Program-made: the position numbers and the translations under genes
Notes under the pieces: generated by a model
Database searches by the model: none
The model's input: the letters and a program-made list of their open reading frames with translations, nothing else
What the model was told of the DNA's origin: nothing
Origin: DASZZX01 sp036260415
GTDB lineage: Bacteria; Actinomycetota; Nitriliruptoria; Nitriliruptorales; JAHWKO01
DNA: 7,226 nt
NCBI GenBank assembly: GCA_036260415.1
Contig: DASZZX010000113.1
Coordinates: 1-7,226, forward strand
Direction of reading: 5' to 3'
Shown here: in pieces, positions 1 through 5,761 of the stretch
How positions within the stretch are numbered: position 1 is the first letter of the stretch
Layout of the letters: each line of letters starts with the position of its first letter

Positions 1-17
1 AAGCTACGTTGAACCAC

Positions 18-73
18 GCTGTGGCCTCCGAGGTAGCGGTCCTGAACACCCGCCATCCTTGTGAGGCCACAGC
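18..73. repeat. 11-base inverted repeat with 34-base spacer
   Basis: Positions 18-28 (GCTGTGGCCTC) are the exact reverse complement of 63-73 (GAGGCCACAGC). There is no gene around it and no recognisable transposase or terminal target duplication. It could be an RNA stem-loop, a protein-binding dyad or chance. The function is unknown. Confidence 0.4.
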
Positions 74-215
74 CCTTCTCGAAGCACCTATCACCGGCTA
101 CCCGATGTCAGCCACCCCCCGCTTCATGACGTAGAGCCGGTCTTCCCCACTGTGGCGGGGCAGACCCGCTTGACGTGCCGGGTGCACTCACAGGCCAAGC
201 TCCGCAGCGAAGAGG

Positions 216-231
216 GCCCGCCGTCGCGGGC
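216..231 (-). terminator. Possible terminator hairpin after the DruA-like gene
   Basis: GCCCGC (216-221) pairs with GCGGGC (226-231) around a 4-base loop, about 65 bases past the stop codon of the DruA-like gene on the minus strand. No T-run follows it, so it is a weak candidate for a GC-rich terminator and may be chance in this composition. Confidence 0.2.
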
Positions 232-285
232 GGCGAAACGTGCAGCCATCCCGTCCGCAGTCCGTAAGTAGGCTGCTGGGTCGAG

Positions 286-300
286 GATCAGATCAGATCA
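286..300. repeat. Three tandem GATCA units
   Basis: GATCA is repeated three times in direct succession. The last unit contains the complement of the TGA stop codon of the DruA-like gene. It is a short simple repeat that could vary by slippage. Confidence 0.6.
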
Positions 301-1455
301 GAACAGCGTCCTGGCCTGAAGTGCGTCTTCTTCGAGCGATTGCGTCAGACGGATGTTGTCTCTGTCCCACTGACGGAACTTCGGGCGACGCTCAGCACGT
401 GGCACCGCCCAACGCTCGCGGAAGAAGGACGCCATCTCCTCCAGCGGGAAGTCAAACGGCTGGAAGTTGTCGGTCTCGCCGCGTAGGAAAGCTCGCCAAC
501 TTACCCCCAACGGCGCGAGGTAGACTTCACGTCTGATCCCGTGCCGGAGAAGGCCGCCGGAAAGGCCGAGCTTCTCCAGAGCCGACCGAATCGTTCTGAT
601 CTTCCAGTTCGGACCCTCGCCGTACTCGTTCCCGCGGAAGCTCTCGTCTTCTTCGACAAGGGCGACGAGGTCCTCGAAGAGCTCCTCGGAGAACTGGAAG
701 TGCCCGAAGCCTTTGCTGTAGCCGACAGGGATGAAGACCTTTCGATCGTGGTACTTGATTCGGTTGTACGTCGACGACCGGCCCAACGCTGACGTAGTCG
801 TGATCAGTACCGGGGTAGCGATCTTTTTGACACCCTGGATGTGCGTCGTCGTGCCCTTGTACTTGCGTTCTAGAAAGGCGGTGACGCTGTTCGAGACTGC
901 CGCTAGTGCCACGAGCTTGCCGCCAATCAGTTGCCTGTAGGGTTGGACGGCACCTAGGACGTAAGCGTCGAAGACGTTGTAGAGCCTCTCACGACGCTGC
1001 CGCTGCCCCCAGCCGATGACGCTATCCCTAACGCCAAGGTTGAAGACGGGGTCGCCCAGAGCGAAGATTCCAATCAGCTTGTCGTTGTGACGGTCGACGA
1101 GTAGGAACCGGGTTCGCCGGCCGTAGCCGTGAGACACCGGCACACTCCAGTGGAGACTGGCGAAGCGGAAGACCGCAGCCTGCTCCTCGCTGTCCACGGG
1201 GATGACATTAGGCTCGATCTTCGCCGGATTGACGTTGGCGCCGTCCGCGAACCAGTGGAGCAGCGTTGGCTCGTGCTCGGCGATGAACTTGGCGTTCTTC
1301 ACCAGCACCTGCCGTCGCTGCGTTGCGTGGAGCGCCCGGATCCCTTCCTTGTCTTCCGGGTCGGGGGGTCGCACTAACCCTCCGTCCATCTCGAAGCCAG
1401 CGGCCATCAACTCTGTGATGACCCGTCGACGCAGCTCGGACAGGTGCAACATCAT
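298..1455 (-). CDS. DruA-like DUF4338 protein, putative anti-phage component
   Basis: This is a 385-residue protein with a complete, clean frame. I chose the ATG at 1455 (followed by a second ATG) because an AAAGGA ribosome site lies 4 bases upstream. The longer open frame back to 1575 would overlap the ATPase gene and adds an arginine-rich, unconvincing leader. The core looks like the DUF4338 family of the Druantia protein DruA: an IG-F-LGDPV segment then GVRDSVIGW at about 128-149, an RRERLYNVFDAYVLGAV block at 154-170, GGKLVALAAVS at 178-188, TTSALGRSSTYNRIKY at 220-235 and a VGYSKGFGHFQF segment at 244-255. The molecular activity of DUF4338 is not something I can state. The gene lies 67 bases downstream of the GHKL ATPase fragment and in the same direction, so the two probably formed one module. 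No DruE-type helicase is present, so this is not a complete Druantia system. The family assignment is from remembered motifs. Confidence 0.65.
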   Translation of the reverse strand: MMLHLSELRRRVITELMAAGFEMDGGLVRPPDPEDKEGIRALHATQRRQVLVKNAKFIAEHEPTLLHWFADGANVNPAKIEPNVIPVDSEEQAAVFRFASLHWSVPVSHGYGRRTRFLLVDRHNDKLIGIFALGDPVFNLGVRDSVIGWGQRQRRERLYNVFDAYVLGAVQPYRQLIGGKLVALAAVSNSVTAFLERKYKGTTTHIQGVKKIATPVLITTTSALGRSSTYNRIKYHDRKVFIPVGYSKGFGHFQFSEELFEDLVALVEEDESFRGNEYGEGPNWKIRTIRSALEKLGLSGGLLRHGIRREVYLAPLGVSWRAFLRGETDNFQPFDFPLEEMASFFRERWAVPRAERRPKFRQWDRDNIRLTQSLEEDALQARTLF

Positions 1456-1459
1456 CCAG

Positions 1460-1465
1460 TCCTTT
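1460..1465 (-). promoter_or_regulatory. Ribosome binding site of the DruA-like gene
   Basis: AAAGGA on the minus strand ends 4 bases before the ATG at 1455 and 7 before the next ATG. It decides the start in favour of 1455 over the longer frame beginning at 1575. Confidence 0.55.
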
Positions 1466-1522
1466 GCGCAGGAGGAGGGTGGAAGCTCATGGCCTCCACC
1501 CCCTGATCGCAGCTGCGGCCAG

Positions 1523-2833
1523 TCACATCTCGTCGACCGCGGCCTCCTCCTGCTCTTCCTCGATCTCCGCTTCATCGATGATCAAATCGATGTGCTCGTC
1601 GAGGAGCGTAAGGACCATGTTGAGCCGCTGAGACCATTGGATGCGCTCCGACATGTACCAGGCCCGACCCTGCCCAGAGGCGTCCAGTTCACACTGACCT
1701 AGAACGAAGAGCAGCAGTTCGAGTGCGGCCCTGATACGGGCCCCCTCGATCCCATCCATGAGGTTGTACACGTCAGTGAAGAACCGGTGAGCGATGTTGA
1801 CGAACAGCACGAGCTGGCCGCCCTGCTGCTCGACCCGGTAGAAGGGGCCATCCGGCCGCCGCTCACGTTCCACCTTGAACGGCCGCGCCGAGATCTCGCG
1901 CTCCTTCTGCTGCTTCACGGCCTCGGGATCGACGCCGGACTCCTTCGACATCCGGTCGATCTCACGCTTGAGGTTCTCCTCGGCCTCCTGTTCTTGATCC
2001 TCGGTCGGGGGCTTGTGGCGGATGATCTCGTCGGCCTCCTGCATGACCTGCTCAGACGGGCGAGGCAGGTCCGGGTCGAGCTCCTGCTCTGCGGCCATGT
2101 CACCGCTGTCCTCCTTCCAGCGCGTGCGCAGCCCTTCCAAGGTGCGCAGGAAGCCATGCTCGCGGAGAAGGTTCCAGACGCGCTCGGAGAACGAGATCTG
2201 CTGCTTCGCAGTTGTGACGCCGAACTCCTCGTCCAGCTCTGCGGGGAAGTCGAGTTCGATGCCGATGTAACGGTCATTGTTCACGAAGGTGGTGAGCGGA
2301 CTGCGATCCACCACATCGATCTGCCTCCCGTGGCGGCAGACGATGATGCCTGTGTTCTGCTTGCGAACCGCGAACCGCGGGTTGGCGTTCTTCCCCAGTG
2401 CCTTCTTCGACTTGTCCTTGGCGAAGAACCCGGGCGGCATGTAGGAGAATCGGAGCCGAACGACGCCGTCGGGCTGACCGTCCTGCCCCTTCACCGTGAG
2501 CTCCATCGGAGGCAGGGACTCGGCCCGCTGCTCGTCGTAGGCGTAGTAGCGCGCGCTTTCGCTCACGAACAACGGGTCGATCGGCTCGACCGTCGTGCCG
2601 TGGACGCTGAGGGTGACCTGCCGGAAAAAGCCCCGGTAGACGAGCCCGAAGTGGTGGAGGAGCTCGGTCTCGAGCTTCTTAGTCGTCTTCCACGTGATCC
2701 GATCCAGCTTCCCCCAGACGACAACTGTTCGGAGAGCGTCCAATCCTCCGGGGAACTTGGCCGCGGCGTACCCGACCACCCACTCCGGCAGCTGCCGCAC
2801 GGCCGGCTCGGGCACGACGACCTTCCCACCCAC
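1523..2833 (-). CDS. GHKL (HSP90-like) ATPase, N-terminally truncated
   Basis: The frame is open for 436 residues from a GTG at 2833. It starts in the middle of a domain: an in-frame TAG at 2842-2840 lies two codons upstream (TAG, TAC, ATC, then GTG), and I see no ribosome site. What remains matches the part after the nucleotide-binding domain of HSP90/MORC-like bacterial ATPases: a TVVVWGKLDR strand (36-45), GTTVEPIDPLF (79-89), a NTGIIVCRHGRQID strand (160-173), RYIGIELDFPAELDEEFGV (188-206) and TTAKQQI (207-213). A long, charged, helix-rich linker follows (about 235-325), then a C-terminal helical domain and an acidic tail. The Bergerat-fold N, G1 and G2 boxes, which bind ATP, are missing both here and in the 60 bases upstream, so this fragment should not bind ATP. 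The break lies at a 12-base direct repeat shared with the integrase stop codon. It was probably the ATPase partner of the DruA-like protein. Confidence 0.7.
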   Translation of the reverse strand: MGGKVVVPEPAVRQLPEWVVGYAAAKFPGGLDALRTVVVWGKLDRITWKTTKKLETELLHHFGLVYRGFFRQVTLSVHGTTVEPIDPLFVSESARYYAYDEQRAESLPPMELTVKGQDGQPDGVVRLRFSYMPPGFFAKDKSKKALGKNANPRFAVRKQNTGIIVCRHGRQIDVVDRSPLTTFVNNDRYIGIELDFPAELDEEFGVTTAKQQISFSERVWNLLREHGFLRTLEGLRTRWKEDSGDMAAEQELDPDLPRPSEQVMQEADEIIRHKPPTEDQEQEAEENLKREIDRMSKESGVDPEAVKQQKEREISARPFKVERERRPDGPFYRVEQQGGQLVLFVNIAHRFFTDVYNLMDGIEGARIRAALELLLFVLGQCELDASGQGRAWYMSERIQWSQRLNMVLTLLDEHIDLIIDEAEIEEEQEEAAVDEM

Positions 2834-2838
2834 GATGT

Positions 2839-2850
2839 ACTACATCCCCG
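2839..2850 (+). repeat. 12-base direct repeat, left copy (possible att-like site)
   Basis: ACTACATCCCCG is identical to 4841-4852 in the same orientation. This copy overlaps the in-frame stop (2840-2842) just upstream of the truncated ATPase. A single 12-mer match can arise by chance in 7 kb, so the position at two gene ends is the main support for a recombination role. Confidence 0.4.
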
Positions 2851-2895
2851 GCTGGCGCCCGGCTCGGACACTACGGGCCGCGAGACGCCGTTGCT

Positions 2896-3340
2896 TCAGA
2901 TGAGGCCACGGCGCGCCAGGCTGACCCACCGATCGTGACTGATGGTGAAGGTGATCCAGCAGGTCGACACCGACGATCTGGCACGCCCGGAGGAGCCTCC
3001 GTGTGATCGCTTTGTCGTGTCGGCTCGCTCGGGGTCGCCGCTCGGGTGCCGGTGGGCGACCACGAGCGCCGCCGCGTTATGGAGACGGGCGCCACGGACA
3101 AGGTCGCGAGGCGTGATGAAGCATCGGTCGATGGTCCCGACTAACCAGCTCGACGGCAATCAGACGATTCTTGGCGTTGAGGTGGGCGGCGACGCAGCCC
3201 TCCCCGATCCCGCCCGTTCAGCAGCGGCGCGAGCAAGCCGCGGTGCCCTCGGGGGACTCGATTGCGACGCGGTCGTCGGGAGCTGCGGGACGGTACTCGC
3301 GAGCGGCTTCTGAGGAGTGGCACAGGGGGCAGGCGGTCAT
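2896..3340 (-). pseudogene. RadC-like JAB/MPN-domain gene, frame broken about five times
   Basis: No single frame covers this gene, but joining frames gives a coherent protein of about 147 residues of the RadC/JAB (MPN+) family. It starts at the ATG at 3340, behind a good GAGGTG ribosome site, with an N-terminal CPLC cysteine pair. The block AAHLNAKNRLIAVELV (about 3190-3145) is in one frame and VGTIDRCFITPRDLVRGA plus AHRHPSGDPE (3141-3030) in a second. DDKAITRRLLRACQIVGVDL then LDH (about 3020-2955) is in a third, and SHDRWVSLARRGLI runs to TGA at 2896-2898 back in the second. The apparent breaks are near 3236-3241, 3201-3206, 3138-3143, 3025-3031 and 2946-2952. HRHPSG followed by a downstream Asp is the JAMM metal-binding motif; canonical RadC has HNHPSG. 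Its biochemical role is unsettled, and RadC-like genes are common in mobile islands. Indels this dense beside clean neighbours suggest a dead gene. Confidence 0.7.
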
Positions 3341-3345
3341 AGCGG

Positions 3346-3351
3346 CACCTC
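3346..3351 (-). promoter_or_regulatory. Ribosome binding site of the RadC-like gene
   Basis: GAGGTG on the minus strand ends 5 bases before the ATG at 3340. The same hexamer precedes the cyclase gene. It fixes the start at the CPLC-containing N-terminus. Confidence 0.55.
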
Positions 3352-3445
3352 GGCGTCGGAGCTGCGGGCGCGGCCACCGGACGATGTACGTCGCCCGACG
3401 CACTCCCGTCGCGCCCGTCGCCGAGGCGAAGCCGTGGTCCTCCCC

Positions 3446-3961
3446 TTACGCCGACTGCGAGATGCCCGTGACCCCGGTCAGCACGATGCTGATGAGGGCG
3501 GCGATCAGGCTCCGCCGCACGAGCCGGTACTTCCGCGCGATGACGTTCGACACCTCGACCAACTGATCCACAGCGCGCGCTGCTGGGTCCTCGGCCGCTT
3601 CCGCGAGTCGCTGCTCGACGAGTTCACGCTGATCGGCACGATCACGACCGGCGCCGAGCGCAACGACGTGCCCCCAGAAGTATACGACCTCCGTGCTGCG
3701 GTGCTCGGTGCGCGGGTGGACCGCTGCCCCGGCAGCGCCGATGGCCATCGCGAACGCCAGGATGCCCACCCACCAGACGATCGTGATCCAGCTGGGGTCG
3801 AGCATCGACGGGCTCCAGTCGCCAGCAATGAACGCGGCGAGGAGGACCCCGCCGGCCACGCCGTAGCTTCCGAGTAGGATGGAGGCCTTCGCGTCGGCGT
3901 GTGCCAGCTCTCCCCGAGCCTCGTCGAGGAGTTGGTCGGTGTAGGCAGTGATGTCGACCAC
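3446..3961 (-). CDS. pycTM: Pycsar membrane effector PycTM (DUF5706-like)
   Basis: This 171-residue protein has a clean frame from a GTG at 3961 to TAA at 3446-3448. It has the layout of the Pycsar transmembrane effector. An N-terminal amphipathic helix carries the DAKAS motif (23-27), followed by TM1 (about 28-47), a short loop, TM2 (about 57-80) ending in HPR, a VVYFWGHV segment (92-99), an acidic helix, QLVEVSNVIARKY (133-145), then basic residues and TM3 (about 151-167). In the described system this protein responds to cCMP or cUMP and damages the inner membrane, halting phage growth by killing or arresting the cell. The start lies 2 bases after the stop codon of the cyclase, so the two are almost certainly co-translated. 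A 12-base palindrome (3968-3979) sits just upstream, where a ribosome site is expected, and no strong site is seen; translation may depend on ribosomes finishing the cyclase. The assignment is by motif layout and context. Confidence 0.8.
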   Translation of the reverse strand: MVDITAYTDQLLDEARGELAHADAKASILLGSYGVAGGVLLAAFIAGDWSPSMLDPSWITIVWWVGILAFAMAIGAAGAAVHPRTEHRSTEVVYFWGHVVALGAGRDRADQRELVEQRLAEAAEDPAARAVDQLVEVSNVIARKYRLVRRSLIAALISIVLTGVTGISQSA

Positions 3962-3963
3962 GG

Positions 3964-4793
3964 CTAGCTCGTCGACGAGTAGTGATGGGGCATGTCCGGC
4001 CGCACGGTCTCCCCCGCCACGATCGCGGCAGCGAACTCGTCACCGTGGATGTCACACCACGACGCGTCCAGCTGGTAGCAGTTCATGTGTTCGGCCGGCA
4101 GCTTGGTCACGGTCGTGGTATGCCACAGGTCGCTCACGCTACTCGGGTTGCCCTCACCGTCGCATCCGCAGGACCAGCGCAGGTAGTCGTTGTCGCGGAT
4201 CTGGTTGAACGCACGCTCGGTCGGGATCAGCTGGTGACGATTGGCTGCCTGAGCGCACTTGAAAGCCCAGTTGACCGGCTTGCCAGCCGAGACGATGTCG
4301 TTCACCCCACGCCGACCGACGCGCTTGGCCGCGAGGGTGCCGATGGCCACGCCGGCCTTGAAGCCCGTTTTCGGCGTTCGCGGAGACAGCAAGCCCTCCA
4401 TCCTTGGCACGAGCACCTTCTCGCTGAAGGTCTTGAGCGTGATGCCAGCCGCCACTGCCCGCTGCACCGCCTGGCCACCGTGGAACAGGCAGAAGAACCC
4501 ATCACCCTGGATCTGGATGTAGTTAGGGAAGAACGCGCTGTCGGTCACCACGCGGACGGCGCCGCCGGTCGCGGACTCGTAGACCGAGGCGGAGGTGTTG
4601 ACGTACTGGCTGAAGCTGAGCTTGGTGGAATTGACGAGGTCGCCGACGAGGACGGCGACGTCCTTGACCGCTTCCACTTGCGAGCCTCGGAGTAGAACTC
4701 GTCCGGGAACTCGGTCTCGTCGATGACCTCGACGGGGGTCTTGAGCTCGTCCTTCACGAACTCGTCGAGCTCGGCCAACATCTCGCTGATCAC
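3964..4793 (-). CDS. pycC: Pycsar-type class III nucleotide cyclase PycC, one frameshift
   Basis: Joined across one break, the product is 276 residues. It starts at a GTG at 4793 with GAGGTG 4 bases upstream. The first part (MISEMLAELDEFVKDELKTP onward to EARKW, residue 40) is in one frame. The catalytic core (EAVKDVAVLVGDL onward) is in another, consistent with loss of one G near 4673-4676. Core landmarks of class III cyclases, in joined numbering: the first metal Asp in VGDLVNST (D52), the second in IQGDGFFCLF (D98), GFKAGVAIGT (144-153), and SAGKPVNWAFKCAQ (169-182) with the ribose-binding Asn (N175). The C-terminal part holds a Cys/His group (SCGC at 208-211, C239, C247, H250) like that in Pycsar cyclases. 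These enzymes make cCMP or cUMP on infection; I cannot tell which. The next gene is the membrane effector. Without the N-terminal part, an internal GTG at 4677 (GAGG 7 bases upstream) could still yield the core. Other class III cyclases are less likely given the effector partner. Confidence 0.8.
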
Positions 4794-4797
4794 GGTG

Positions 4798-4803
4798 CAC
4801 CTC
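4798..4803 (-). promoter_or_regulatory. Ribosome binding site of the cyclase gene
   Basis: GAGGTG on the minus strand ends 4 bases before the GTG at 4793. It supports the start in the N-terminal frame (MISEMLAELDEF) over the longer, arginine-rich frame that begins at 4842. Confidence 0.55.
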
Positions 4804-4840
4804 ACGTGCGTTCGGGCAGCGCTTGTCGCCGCCTGCACCC

Positions 4841-4852
4841 ACTACATCCCCG
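4841..4852 (+). repeat. 12-base direct repeat, right copy (possible att-like site)
   Basis: ACTACATCCCCG is identical to 2839-2850. On the minus strand this copy includes the TAG stop codon of the integrase. A 6-base GC hairpin (4853-4858 with 4864-4869) lies directly next to it inside the integrase 3' end. Attachment sites often sit at integrase gene ends, but strand exchange here is only inferred. Confidence 0.4.
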
Positions 4853-5740
4853 CCGGCCGGTTTGGCCGGACAGGAGGCGGGCCGGTTAGACGTAAGCGGC
4901 GCTCACGCGAGTCGCCGAGGGCGGCGTCGATCGCCGCCGCGGCGGGGGCGGAGGACGCTTCGAGCATGCGGGCGTAGACGGCGCGGACAGTCTGGGGCGT
5001 GTCGCCGATCCAGAAGGCGATCTTGTCGGCGGCGTGACCCTCGTCGATCATCCACGACACGTAGGTGTGGCGCAGGCCGTGGCTCGACAGGTCGGGCGCC
5101 CCGGCCGCGTGGCACGCTGCGTGCAGTGCCCGGTTGAACGAGGTCAGACACGCCGACCGCCCCGTGCTCGTCTGGATCAGCCACCGTCGGTCGAACCGCG
5201 TGGCGTCGTGCTCGCGGTCGACGAGGCAGGCGGGGGTGGCGGATCGCAGCTCCCGCGGATCAGCCGCTCGCAGGCCGGGACCGCCACCGCGGTAGCTCCA
5301 GCGCTCGTGGCGTTGGTTCCTGGTGGCGCGCACGGTGCCTCGCGACACGCGGCGGCGGATCGTGATGGTCCTGCTGCGCAGGTCGACGTCGTGGGCTGTG
5401 AGTCCGGCGATCTCGCCGAACCGTGCCCCGAGCGTCAACTGGAGCAGCGCGGTGTCGCGTTGCCTGCCGCGCATCTGAAGCAGCATCTGCCGCGCCTCGG
5501 CGCGCTCGAGGACGGCGTGCGACTCCTTCTGGCGTCGTGGCCGGTGCCCCTTGGCTCGGGTGGGGGTGCGGGTGATGACGTCGTCGGCCTCGGCCGACCG
5601 GAAGAGTACCGACAAGGTTCGGTAGACGCGGTCGGCACGGGAGGCCGACACGACGTCGGCAACGCGGTGAGCAGCGCGGTGATGTCGGTCGGGGTGATTT
5701 CTGCGGCGGAGCGCGGGCCGAAGTGGGGCAGGATTACTGG
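4842..5740 (-). pseudogene. Tyrosine recombinase (phage-type integrase), truncated and frameshifted
   Basis: The longest frame (269 residues from a GTG at 5651) holds the catalytic domain: LGARFGEIAGL with the first Arg, HGLRHTYVSWM with the His-x-x-Arg box, WIGDTPQTV, and VYARM with the nucleophile Tyr. The usual second His of the GH box is Asp. The core-binding domain continues upstream in a different frame: ILPHFGPRSAAEITPTDIT then ALLTAL (about 5734-5662) joins ADVVSASRADRVYRTLS if one G is restored near 5658-5661. Three more single-base losses, near 5306-5311, 5290-5294 and 5251-5257, are needed to read NQRHRALELPAVAVPACERL between the two catalytic boxes; they cancel out, so the frame looks open but encodes wrong residues there. 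The extreme N-terminus (about 50-60 residues) is absent, cut where the opposite-strand peptidase gene begins. The gene ends naturally at TAG (4842-4844), 48 bases before the cyclase. It is probably inactive, unless the indels are sequencing errors. Confidence 0.75.
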
Positions 5741-5761
5741 TCTAGGTTGACCTCGTGGAAC

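Larger units (their letters stand above)
1..297. other. Left-edge region without a supported gene
   Basis: I see no convincing coding sequence here. One plus-strand frame is open from the window edge to a TAG at 132-134 (about 43 codons), but the product resembles nothing I know. The region holds an 11-base inverted repeat (18-28 with 63-73), a small GC-rich hairpin (216-231) and three tandem GATCA units ending on the stop codon of the DruA-like gene. It lies downstream of the minus-strand gene series, so it is probably the 3' flank of that transcription unit. Confidence 0.5.

Noticed and set aside
1456..1575. Extended N-terminus of the DruA-like protein from 1575
   Set aside because: It would overlap the ATPase coding end by 53 bases and add an arginine-rich leader, while a good ribosome site supports 1455.
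298..2833. Complete Druantia system
   Set aside because: Only a DruA-like protein is present. The DruE-type helicase and the other Druantia subunits are not visible, and the neighbour is a GHKL ATPase fragment.
1787..2938. Plus-strand open frame of 383 codons
   Set aside because: It is the antisense shadow of the GHKL ATPase fragment. Its product is leucine- and arginine-rich without domains, whereas the minus-strand frame has clear family motifs.
3218..3340. Separate 40-residue zinc-knuckle protein ending at 3218
   Set aside because: The CPLC segment is followed, after frame correction, by sequence that flows into the RadC-like domain, so I treat it as that gene's N-terminus. A stand-alone small protein cannot be fully excluded.
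3982..4695. Plus-strand open frame of 237 codons
   Set aside because: It is antisense to the cyclase core, has no recognisable domain, and the minus strand has conserved cyclase motifs throughout.
5034..5750. Plus-strand open frame of 238 codons over the integrase
   Set aside because: It is a shadow of the integrase. Long open frames on both strands are expected at this G+C, and it has no domain features.
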